64,000 nt of DNA from Macrotrachela quadricornifera (taxonomy: Eukaryota; Rotifera; Eurotatoria; Philodinida; Philodinidae). This document shows positions 25,010 to 37,000 of this stretch, in pieces (the first letter of the stretch is position 1; each line of letters starts with the position of its first letter). The stretch is taken from NCBI GenBank assembly GCA_022393335.1, contig JAJEKB010001202.1, forward strand, positions 33,702 to 97,701. The letters run 5' to 3'. A program made the position numbers and the translations under genes. Below the pieces are notes generated by a model. The model was given only the letters and a program-made list of their open reading frames with translations, did not search any database and was not told the DNA's origin.

Positions 25010-26488
25010 ATGGACTATTCACTATATCCTGTAATACCAGTTCTGCTAGAACGATCGAGTTTAGAAGAAAATTGGGGTTTTCGTCTTCAAGGTGGAACTG
25101 ATTTTCGATTGCCATTATCAATTAAAAAAGTTTGTATTGCATCTTCTCATTAAGAAAATAAATAATATCTCTTGATGTTATATTATACATAGATAACACC
25201 TAATTCATTATCACATAATAAACTTTATCCAGGCGATGCTCTTGCCTCAATTGATGGACTAGATGTAAGTTCAATGAAACATGAAGATGCAGAAAATTTA
25301 ATTCGAAATTCATTACGATTACAAATTGTTCTTAGACGGTATGTTAAATTAATATGTTTATAGTGTTGAATAAAAACACATTTTATTTATTCTGAAAAAA
25401 TTCATTTGAGATCAAAAAAAAAGCTGGTGAAACTTAAAAGAATGATTAATTAACATTCCATGGAAACAAATATTAGACCCTTTAACAAATGTCAACTATA
25501 TTCAAGTTCATACGAATATATTAGAGAAATTATTTGACACATTCTATAGCATAACTAATGGCATTACATTAAACCAATTTAACCCTAATTTCAAGATTAG
25601 TTGTTATGCATATATAGACATAAATGTATAAGAATTTCCATTGACCTTCATTTGTTAACAAGAGTATAAAGACATGCTTGTATAGTATTTAATAGCATCG
25701 ATAGATTGTCCTGGTATGTAAATTAAATAAGTCTCGTTTGAATACTACATACTTCGTTACATCAATATATATTATATATAGAAACTTGTATTTTAAACTA
25801 TAAATAACTTTTTTCTCTAGAATGACCTTGAGGCAGAAATTCACTTATTATACATAACAAAATTGATTAATCAACAATGTAAAATTAATTGTCGAAATCT
25901 TCAGCTGTAGTTATCTGCTTAGAAACATCTTGAAGAGTAAATTTTATTTTTTCTAGAACGAATCAGAGAAAGAGAAAAAGCCAAAAATAAAGTACCTCTG
26001 GAAAGGTTTTTGCAATTTACTCAATAATTAATATCATTTTCTTTTATTTCTATTGATTTCTTTCTTGTTTAGAAGAGAATAAAAGAAGCATTGGCAATAA
26101 AAATTTTTGTAATTGATAGAAATTGGAAGATCTTTTGTTTTAAAGATGTTTAATATTTGATATTTTTCTTCTCAGATTCGTTCTGGAAAAATACATCTAC
26201 AACAAACTTTTTAATTCTTGACACAGAATAAAATAAAAACAGTACTATAATCGATCTAATATTATTTCCAATCCAATTCAAATGATTCTAAAAAACAAAA
26301 TTTAATAAAATAATGCACTGTTTTTCTAATTATAGCTATTTAATAAATATCTTCTTTTTTATAGTGGTCAACTCAATACAATTCGACCGTCAAAAGCAGC
26401 TGTTAAATTTGCTCCTGGACCTACTACTCCACGTACTAATTCAGCATTAAACAATACTACAACACCGAATAATTACCGTCGCTTTTAA
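25010..26488 (+). CDS. Small PDZ-domain protein of the PDLIM/Zasp type, 3 exons
   Basis: The reading frame starts MDYSLYPVIPVLLERSS and contains a single PDZ domain at about residues 8-92. It has the ligand-binding loop WGFRLQGGTDF, typical of PDLIM/LDB3 (Zasp) proteins, followed by PLSIKKITPNSLSH, GDALASIDGLDV and HEDAENLIR. The exons join in frame at Lys-Lys-Ile-Thr (short intron near 25130-25193) and at Leu-Arg-Arg-Gly (intron 25339-26364). The protein ends NNYRRF after about 127 residues. No LIM domain was found downstream, so this is a PDZ-only protein, like short isoforms of the family. In those proteins the PDZ domain binds alpha-actinin at Z-discs or stress fibres; that role is inferred here from family membership only. 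Confidence 0.82.
25339..26364 (+). other. 1.0 kb intron of the PDZ gene
   Basis: The donor GTATGTT follows the Arg codon start and the acceptor TTTTTTATAG is at 26364. No open frame or repeat was recognised inside. Confidence 0.75.
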
Positions 26489-29400
26489 CCAAGTTTCTGT
26501 CCATTATATTTCTCTTCTGTCAATATTAAAAACTAAATTAAATATTTTGCAAATATTAGTGCATATACAATTTTCTATCTTGAGTTTATTTTTGTTTTGA
26601 TTATGTGCCTAGAAACAGATAACATACGAGAAAATTTAAATAAAGACATTTGTGCAATTATATAACATTATCGCATTCTTTTTTGTGCATTTAATACAAA
26701 GAAATTAAATTCAAGAGTCCTCCTCACAATGGATTTCCTACTTAAAACAGTCTGTTTGAACTGAAATTTTCAAGGATGAATGATCCTAGTGAGAAATGCT
26801 TTTGGTAAAAATTTGAGCCAGATATGTCATACCATATCCAATTTCCAATCGATTTACTAACTTCCAGGAGAATCGTTATAACTTGACTACGATTAAAGAT
26901 ACAGCGCTCGGGTTTGTTTTAAATTAAAGCTAATCTCTATACCTAACTTTTATCCAAACAGAATTTTGAAATTCCTTTCTATTCGTTTTTTATGAATGTT
27001 TTAGTTTACATGACATGCCCACAAAGCACGAAAAGGGTGACTCTGTGACAGTAAATTTCACTTTTCTCAGGGCAAGAATCAATTATAAAAAATCCGTTCG
27101 GACAAAAATTGAGTGTTTTGTAGACCTTCAAAATAAGAAAAAGATATTGGGAATATCTTGAACCATGTGATAGTTATTTCAATTTTATCTGTAAAAATCC
27201 ATGTTTTGACAAAAACGATAAATTTTCCGAACAATTTGTTGAAATTTAGATAAATCATAATAAAATGGTAAATTTTTAATGTATTTCGCTAGACTTTTTC
27301 AAAATGCGTAATAATATGATATATATATTCTTATGTCACTATATTATCTGAAAATCAATGATTCGCGTCGATTGTTTGCTAAGTTTTAAAAATTTAAAAG
27401 AATAGCAAAAAAAACAAACAAAATACTATAGGCGAACTATAAACAGCTTTATTCATGTTCTAATAGTTTCACAACATCATAGATGTTTTAATTAATTGAT
27501 AAAAAAACCAGCAGAATTTGCCAATGCTAACTTCATAGAATTCATTATAACAAATGCAAAAAATTCATTTCTCGCAAAAAGTCAAAATTTCCTTGGATAC
27601 ATTCTTACACATTATACCTCAATTATAGATGTTCACTATTGAAGATAGATTAAAAATACAAAATCCATATCTAACGCATTTAGAGACGCATAAAGATTGG
27701 TGTAAGAATGATCTATTCAGCGTTTGTACAAATGATGAAACAATTATTTTCAAAAAAAGATTTTACGAAATCGCAAAAAAATTTTGTTAAAACTCATGAT
27801 AGTGTGGTGGACAATTATTTCGATAAGTTTATGAAAAACTATTCTTTTTTCGAAAACCTATACATATTGTGAAAGCGGAGATTCTAGCACATCTTTCTAT
27901 GAAAAAAACTCCATATCGATTTTTTTTTGAAAAATCGCCTTTTGTGAGCGAGAGAGAGCCTCAAATAAAAATTGAAAATTCGCTCAAATAGAGCTCCAGC
28001 AATCTCGCTCATAGATGATGGAATTTTTAGATCAATACATTTTTCTGAATATCATGCTTTCAAAAACAAATGTTTTACCAATAAATTTTTGTTATGCCTG
28101 AAATGATGTACTTATTGATTTTTATATTTACACAAAATCTGATCATGTAGTACTGCGGAGAAAGTTGCACGAAAATATATGGTGTTAACTGAATTCTTTT
28201 TTGTGTCATGTACGCGAGGTTATGTGTTGAATAATTATTACATGGATGCTTCTACACAATTGCACATCTCGTATTGTTGTTACATTTTGTTGTTGTTTTT
28301 TCCATAATTACGATTATAAATTTTGCATAAAACTCGTTAGTGCGATTAATCTGATCAAAAAACATTAGCGATTTTCAAATATTCTAAGCTACGCTTTATT
28401 GTAGTCAGTAGAGAACATTATTGATGGCTAAAACATTGTTTTCTACATGGTAAGAAATACAAATAACATTTAAAAAAGAATGTTGGAAGATTTACATTGA
28501 TAAAGTAATACATACAACAAGAAGGAAAATAACAGTTTGCACTGATTCTTAGGAAAAATAATGAAAATTATATAATCTTCTTCATTCTAATGATTTTCAA
28601 ACAATAGTTGGATATTCTCAATCATAAATATAATATGGATTCATAGCAAATCTAAGATCAGAATGAGTTTGAGAACTACTTGAGAAATTAATAATTGATA
28701 CGACTAAAAAATTTAATAAATATAAAAAATATTATTAATTCAATTATCTTTACTCAGTACATCTATTTGAGTCGTCAAGTTGATTAATATTTGTTATTAT
28801 CGGCTGTTGAATTGTAATAACATATGCTCAGATTTTTGTCTGATTTTCTTTTCAATAGAGTTTTTCTTAACATTACCTGAATAAATAAAAATATATCATC
28901 GGAAATATTTTCATATGACATTTCAATTTGTTATTATTTGCTTTTATTTCAATGATTTAACTATGACTACTCGAACCATTCAATTTGAAAGAAATAAAAA
29001 CAAGTTTGATACATTAAAACTTTCCTCCAATTTTATTTAAACAAACCTTAAAATCTTAAGTTTGAATGTATCAATCAGATGAATTGAAACTTGTTAGATT
29101 TTGATCAATAAATATATAAAGCTAAAATTCAGCTTTATATATTGAATTGAAAACATCTACTTTTCTACACATTAATCATAATTCATATTAGTTTTAAAAA
29201 AAAACAAATTCTCTCTATATTCAATATTCGTTTCTTTGAAAAAGTAATCATATTTATTTATGCAGATAGAATGTAATAGCTCTGTATTTATATAATATAT
29301 AAAATGAAAAAAAAAAACAATATAGAATATTTTCTTTATTTCTAATAATATAAAACTATTTATTAAACAAAATTTAAGGTGTACATTAATATATCTACAA

Positions 29401-29491
29401 TTGATCGTAATCACCTGACAACTTAAGAATTGTTTTTTTTTTGTTAATATAATGAGATAACAGGAAATGAAATGACTAGTAAAACCAAGGT
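26489..29491. other. Convergent intergenic region, probably containing transposon-like debris
   Basis: The 3' flank of the PDZ gene has AATAAA near 26638. Positions 26700-27250 are less AT-rich than the surroundings and may be an old repeat, but no second copy lies in this window. A dispersed repeat copy is at 27513-27950 (separate entry). From 28000 to 29490 nothing was recognised. The minus-strand frame 29172-29495 follows directly on the BET gene stop and has no recognisable domain. Confidence 0.5.
27513..27950 (+). repeat. Dispersed repeat, copy 1 (decayed, coding-like)
   Basis: This aligns with 45010-45420 over about 420 bases with many substitutions and small indels. Shared blocks include CAATGCTAACTTCATAGAAT, CACATTATACCTCAATTATA and ATCTTTCTATGAAAAAAACT. 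In both copies ATG follows TCAATTATAG and opens a frame beginning MFTIED; both have stop codons and frame breaks later. It is probably a remnant of a mobile element or of a multi-copy gene; no family is recognised. Confidence 0.75.
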
Positions 29492-32400
29492 TCATTTACC
29501 AGATGTATTTAGTTGTTTATTTGGTTTTCTTTTCATGACATGATTAATGTATGATTCTAATTCACGTAATGTTGATGGTTTAAGTATTTCAAAATCAATT
29601 TCCATTTCATCTCGACTTGAATCACGTAAAGATGGTTCTCGTTTATAAATAATCTATTTAAAAAAAAATAAATAAAAATATAAAATTTATTTATTTGTTT
29701 TAAAGCAAACTTCAACAACGGGACCAAGTTTTTCACTTGGTAAATTATTAATATCAACACTTAATTGACGTTTCTCATCATATGTCATTGGTTTAGAATT
29801 TTCTTCACTTTGAAAATCGAATACTGAAGAAACAGGAGTAGTTGTTGCTGTTTTCTTTGGAGTTCTAAAAACACAAATAAAATAAAATTAATCGAATAAA
29901 TAAAAATTTATTGTGGTTTTTTACTAACCGTTTTACTCCTGTACCAGGTGCTGGTCCACGACGAGCTGGTTCTACACCTTTATTTACATTTGGTTTTGAT
30001 GTTGTACTTTTTGCTGTTTTTGTCTGTTTAGTTGGACTTATATCTCCAAAATTATATGCATCTAAAGGAGTACTATTAAATTGATTAATACCATTAGTAG
30101 TAGTCGTAGTATTTGGTGTAAGTAAACTTGCAAGAGATGATGTTGATTTTTTTGCTGCCATTGCTACAGTAGAAGGATTACGTGTAGCTGTTTGTGGCAT
30201 AGGATTAATTGATGTTCCTTGTATAGCAGAAAAAATATTTGGTGATAATACAGATGAATTTGTTGGTGATAAATGTGATAAACGATTTGTTTCATTAATA
30301 GTATTTATAAAAGGTAATGATTCAGAATTAATACCTTTTATTTTATTTCGTTTCATTTTTCGTTTATAACGTAATGTAACACGATCACTTGTTTGTTGAA
30401 TTAAATATGTTAATGTATTACCAATAATTTTCACCTTAAAAAAAAAATAATAATATTAAAATAATTATATATAAAATTTACTTGTTCCTGAAGAGAATAT
30501 AATTGTTGTAAAGTATTTTCTCGATTATTTTCAATATCATCCGAACTTTCATCACTTGATGCACCATCATCTGAACTTGTTATCATTGATGATGTATGTC
30601 CACCAGCACTACTGTTATGTTTAGATGAATGACGTTTACGTTTTCGTGTTGTTGTTGTTGATGATGATAATGATAATAAACCATTGTTATGCATAGCAGA
30701 TGATGATGATGATAATAATGGATCAATATCTAAATGTGTTGTGGTTGGTTCGTCAGGTATTTTCATAAATCTGTCTTCGAATATTTGCTAATAAAAACAA
30801 GAAATTTATATAATATTAAATTAAAATATTTATTTTACTTCGAGTTTTTTACACATAGAAACAACATCTGTATGTGGATCATTATAAAGATAACAATTAT
30901 TGAAAATAAGTCGTACATCTGCAGCATATTCATTAGGTGTGGCATATTCACGATTTTCAAGTTTTTTCTTTTAAAAAAAAAAACATGAAGAAAAAATAAG
31001 TTTCTTTAATTATACCTTTATTGTACCAAGATCCATTGGTTTTTTAATTATTTGATAATAATCAGATAAATTAAGGCTTTTAACATCAACAGGTTTAGCA
31101 AATGGCCATACAAATGACTGGATAATTTTTTTAAAAATAAAATTTTTAATAAAATAAAAAATTAATTATTTAAATTTACCAAATTTTTCTTATGTAATAA
31201 ATCTTTAGTAAGATTCAAACAAAATTTTAACTGTTCAGTCGCACGATTTTTTGGTCGTTTAGTTGAAGACTATACAAATAAAATGAGTATTTATTTTGAT
31301 TTATCAGAAAAAAAAAATTTGTTTTTTTACATCATTTGAAAAATTATTTTCATATTTCACACGTTTTAATGTTCCCATAGCACCACTTGTTCGTTTTATT
31401 GTAGATTCATCATCTAAATCACTTTTTCGTTTTAAATTCTGAAAAAATAAAACAAAATTTTTATAAATAATTTCATAAAAAAATATAAAAAATAAAAAGA
31501 ATTTTTTTACTGATAATGCTGGGTCAATATTTGAAAATAATGTAGTATTTGATATAGATTGTTGTTCTCCAGATAATTTTGGTGACATTGATTGACTATT
31601 TTGATCAATATGATTTGAATTATTATTTAATGGAGAAAATGGAGATGTTAAAGCACTAGAATTTGTTGCTGATAATGTACGATTTTGTGTTAACATATTA
31701 ATACCATTTGGCTGAGAATTATTTACATTGCGTGTCGATGGTGATGGTACTAGATTAAAATTTATTTTAAACATGTGAGAAATTTTTATTTAATATGAAC
31801 ACTCTTATTGCAAGCAAATCATTTTCTATTTTTCTTTCGCAAGTATATATATATCATTGTTCATTCTTTGTTGCTTCGTCAGTCGGTCATATTTGACTCA
31901 TTTATTCTTCTTCCTGTCTGCTATAAAAAAAGCTACTAAAATTCATTTTTATATAACGTATAATTTATTCTAGATTGTATCAGAAAAAATAAGCGATAGT
32001 AATTAAAAGTGAGTTCTCATAATTACATGCGATAAATCTCTTTTCTTTATTATTTGAATATAGAATTTATATATCATAAAATTTCTGTATTATATCTTAC
32101 ATCCTAAACAAATCGCTCCTTTTTTTTTTCTCTATCCTTATTGATAATTACTGTGATATATGAAAAGATAATGGAATAGTGTTTTATACATACATGGTGA
32201 ATTGATAGGTTCACTTGGAGTTGATGGTGAAAGAACAGAACTCGTAAAATTTCCATCATTAACACCTTTTATTACAGTTGATTTCGATGGAGCTTGAGGT
32301 ACAATTTCAATTTCCTAAAGAAAAAAAAAACATAACAAGATAAATAATGATTTAAATAAATTTAAAAATTAAATAAAATATCTTACATCTGACGGCATTT

Positions 32401-32955
32401 CGGCTAATTTTTCATAAAATAGTTTTTCAAGTGTTGCTCCCATAACTACGACATCCTAAAAATTATTTATTAAAATCTTACTTTGTTTTTGTACAAAAAC
32501 AATTTTTTTAATTACTTCGCCAGGTTTATTATATAAATAACAATTAGTAAACATCAAGTTTACATCTGTAATACATTCTTTAACACTATAATAATAATTT
32601 GTTTCAAGTCGTTTTTTAATTGTACTAAGATCCATTGGATATCGAACTATTTTATGATAATTCTAACACGAATAAAAAAAAACGGTAGAATATTTATAAA
32701 ATAAAATAAACAAATAATCATACTGGTAAATGAAGTTTAACTGGATTAACAGGTTTCCGAAATGGCCATGAAAATTCATGTATCCATAACATTTTTATTA
32801 AAACTTTTGACATATATTGTAATTGATTCGTTTGACGGCCACGTTTTACTGCCGGTATATGCGGCAATTTTATTGGATGTGTGCTTGTCGTCTATCATAT
32901 ATCAAAATAATAAATAAATAAAATAATTCATTCAAGATAAATAATTTACCTTCAT
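29492..32955 (-). CDS. BRD4: BET family protein (two bromodomains plus ET domain), BRD2/3/4 or fs(1)h orthologue
   Basis: BET proteins bind acetylated histones and recruit transcription elongation factors in the nucleus. The first bromodomain begins [19 protein letters not shown] and continues [30 protein letters not shown] and [13 protein letters not shown], with the acetyl-lysine-binding Asn in NCYLYN. The second has [30 protein letters not shown] and [17 protein letters not shown] Ser-rich acidic stretch and a basic segment follow. The ET domain has [34 protein letters not shown] and [16 protein letters not shown]. The start at 32955 begins [12 protein letters not shown] over a tiny first exon. 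The stop after QLNTSGK lies within a GTAAAT that could also be a splice donor, so a longer BRD4-like isoform is not excluded. The symbol is the nearest vertebrate family member; an animal with a single BET gene would be orthologous to BRD2, BRD3 and BRD4 together. Confidence 0.92.
31750..32193 (-). other. 444-base intron of the BET gene
   Basis: The donor GTATGT and acceptor TTTTAATCTAG (minus strand) join a Ser-Pro-rich segment in frame. Nothing was recognised inside. Confidence 0.75.
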
Positions 32956-34077
32956 GATCAATTTTGTTTTTACTTTTTATTTTTATAAGAAAAAGAAAAT
33001 TAACATGAATAAGACGAGAAGAACAAATGACAATTGTGTCTGGCTTTTTTTTAAATCTAAAAGAGAAAAATTTTTTGCTTTTAAATCAAAATAAAAAACA
33101 AACATTTAATTATAAAAGAAAGTTTGAACGATTCAATGTAAAAGAGAATGGATGACAGGAAGAGGTAAATAATTGATTGAAAGAAGAAAAAAAAACAATT
33201 ATTTGAAACAATAAACGATCGCCATCTTGTTTCTTTTAGATATATTCCTTTTCAATTATTTTGATGTATAATAATGCATTAATATGTTAGATTTTCTTCG
33301 TCTAGAAAAATCGTACATTAAAATTTTCTTTTTCTTTCATATAAAATTATGATAGATAAAATAAATAGAATAATATCAATGAAACATTTCAACTTTAAAC
33401 AGATGTCGCATATATATAAAAAAAAAATAGAAAGAAATGATGATATATACATTCTGTAAAAAATCAAGTTTTTAATTATATAGTCTCCAATTCAACAGAT
33501 AGATATTTAATTAATTCTTGATCAAATAAATTTCGATGAAAAAAAAATTTTTTTTTTGTTACATTTCGGTTTTAAATTCATCTTAATAGCTTTTTAAAAG
33601 ATTAAACGAATTAAATAGTTCTATATTGAATAAGAACAATTATTCAAATATTTTCTTCTTTATAAAATTTATCTATAAATTTTATGTTTATTTTGTTACA
33701 TATTTAATAATAGACATTTAAAATTATTTTGACAATAACATAAAATAAAAATATTCTATAGATACGATCGAATAAAATACAATTTCGGAAATTTTATAGA
33801 AATGTTTTCGTTATTGTAGTGTATGATGATAATACAATAGAATTACTTATAATCTATGTGCATATATGTCTGTGACTGATATCTATCATATTAAAATTGA
33901 AAGATAAATAAAAGATTTATTGATTGGTTTGAATAGTAGACTAATCATATGAAATCAAACGTTTTTCCTTTTTCTTCCTTTTAGAAAATTTCCAAACTAT
34001 ATTAAATTTACTTGAAAATCTTTCCTAAATCTATTAAAATGTATGAAAATCAGTTTTTAGATAAGAAATAATCCATT
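32956..34077. promoter_or_regulatory. Head-to-head promoter region of the BET gene and USP19
   Basis: The two genes diverge from this 1.1 kb stretch, which must hold both promoters and 5' UTRs. It is AT-rich with poly-A and poly-T tracts; no TATA box or other element could be assigned with confidence. A splice-acceptor-like CAGTTTTTAG ends 17 bases before the USP19 ATG. Confidence 0.5.
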
Positions 34078-37000
34078 ATGTCACCTAGTCTAAATGATGA
34101 AAATCAAAAATCCTCATATCAATTTCAAGATTCAAATGATTCTGTTATTGTAAAAGTTTATGCAAATGGTACTTTTGAACTAAAAGATATTGATTTTTTT
34201 ACTGATTCTGATTCTCTTGGAATTTCTACACCAAGTATTTTAAAAAAGAATAAAATTAATATTGAAAACATATTTTCATTCTAGCAGGAGAAAAATGGAA
34301 GTTTGAATTATATGAACATATTTATTCAGATCAAACTGAAGTAATAACTGAGATAAATGAAACAAAAAAACAAACATTAATTGAGTTACATTTATATAAA
34401 CAACAAAAACATACAATATGGCCACAACTTTATAGTCGTCAATCTATTCCAATAACACCACAACAAAATGATCAAAATATAGATATGACTGATCAAACAA
34501 TAAATTCCTCTATTCAACAACAAGAATTTTATGAATTATCAATAAAAAAATTAAGAACTAATTTTATAGAATCAAATGATAATACAGTTGTATCACGTAT
34601 TTATATTCAACAAATATATAATTGTCAAGTACAATTTACTGAAACAAATTTTACAGCTATTTTTTATACAAAGTTAGATAAATTTAATAAATTAAATTGT
34701 TTTGTTTCATTTTTTTTTATTTTTAGTGATGAAGAATTTCTTCAACAAAATTCAATACCATTAAAAATGCCAATTAAATTATTTGTTCGTGTTAAAGAAC
34801 GTATAAAACCTGATCAATGTACTCATAAAATTACACAGACATATATTCAAATCACACTTGTTAAAGATAATGAATATGGTACTAGATGGTATCAACTTGA
34901 ACCAAATGAATATTCTGAATCTCGTCCAATTATACCATCATCACCACCATCTACACTTCCAATATCAATAACAAATACAAATTCTATAATTCATGATTCA
35001 AATAGAGGTAAAAATGTTAATTTTCAACTATTTATTTAATTCGCATTAATTATTTAATATTTCAATCATTTCAATCGACTAAAATAAACAAACAAAATTC
35101 ATACATAATTATCTGCCATAAAAAATTTTAACTGAGGACTATGATCATTATATTAGAGTATAAGCGTAATCTTAATCATGATAGATATTGCCATATACAT
35201 ACTTTCAAAAATTCTCTGGTACTATACTCTTATAAATGTTCATTTTCTATTTATAATTTGATTTATTATATTTAATTGATTACAATGTTTCTTTAAACAA
35301 TTCTATTTCCTAATTAAACATTCTTTACTTACGAAAGAAATTCTTACGGATAGGTTAAATATTTGCTCATTTTTCGTTTTGGTCTTTTTGACAAATCGAT
35401 TTTTTCATAAAATTATATTTTATATGGGAAATAGTATCTGAGTAAATGCTTTTAAATTTATTTGTATAAGAGCTACATTTCACTTCAAGTTCACATTTTG
35501 TACAGAATTATCCATCCTGCAAAGCTATTAGTCACAATCGCTTTCTAACATCTTTGCATAGCAACTTATTAGAATGGGAACTATATGTTAATTTTTTGTT
35601 GAAACTAATTTTTTCAAAACATTCAAACATTAACTTACTACATCTATTCAAGAAATAAATACAAAATTTTACCCATAATTCATAGTTTTTCATTCTTTTA
35701 AAATAGTTTCTTATGAGTAAATATTGTTTCAAAAACTTTCGGCTTATTGATTATCACATTATCTTGTATAAATTTTAATTATACTTTAATTTTTTTTTCT
35801 AGCTATTCCCTTACCATATTCGTCATCTGTTGATCGTTCGGTAGAATAATTATCCATTCGTTTTTTATTTCTAAAATTCTTCTTAATATAGTCAGACAAT
35901 TTTTCATCAGGAATATCATCTCATCAAAATCATATTTCACATACTATAAATACAACATCAACAATTGGTTATACTGGTATATATAATCCAGCTAATTCAT
36001 GTTTTATGAATGCTGCACTGCAATGTTTATCAAATACACGTGAATTACGTGATTATTTTTTAAGTAAGAAAAAAATCCATTTTTTTCTTAAACATTTTTC
36101 TTTTCAATAGAATCTTATTATTCTGTTGAAATAAATCGAACAAATCCACTTGGTATGAAAGGTGAAATGGCTGAAGCATTTGCTACAATAATTAATGATT
36201 TATGGTGTGGAAAATATAATTATATAAATGCAAATCGATTAAGAGTTCGTTTTTTGATTAGATTTATTTTATAATAATTATATTTATTTTAGGAATATGT
36301 AGCTAAAAGACATCAAGAATTTGTTGGTAATGGACAACATGATGCACAAGAGTTATTAACAATCTTACTTGATGCTATTCATGAAGTAAAAATTTTAATA
36401 GAAAAAGAAAAAATTATTATTTTTTAATTTAAGGATCTTAATCGAGTAATAAACAAACCTTTAGTACCACCAATAGAAGCTGAAAATCGACCTGATGATG
36501 TATATATATGTATAGTTATTTTTTATTTAAATAATTTTTTTCTTTAAAATAGATTGTTGCTGATGAATATTGGCGTGGATATTTAAGTCGTAATGATTCT
36601 ATAATTGTTCAATTATTTACTGGACAATTTAAATCTAAAACAAAATGTCCACAATGTCTTAAAGTTTGTTAAGAAAAAAAATTCATATTAATTTAAGATA
36701 ATTTAAAAAATATTTATTTAAGGAATCCGTAACATTTGATCCATTTACATCACTTTCTGTACCATTACCAAAACGAATAGCTGTTGATACAATTGTTACA
36801 TATCGAAATGATGAAAAACCACCAATTAAAGTTTGTTTTATTTTATTAAATAAAATTTATTTATGAAAATTTATTTATATGAAGTATCGTATTATAATGT
36901 CAGCAGATGGTTCAATCGGAGAATTGAAACGTCTTTTATCAAACAAATGTGGTTTATTAACTACTAAAGTTGTTTAATTTGAGTTTTTTTGTTTACATTA

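Noticed and set aside
29172..29495. Minus-strand frame continuous with the BET 3' end
   Set aside because: It is Phe/Ile/Asn-rich and follows in-frame the last residues only in another reading; more likely 3' UTR.
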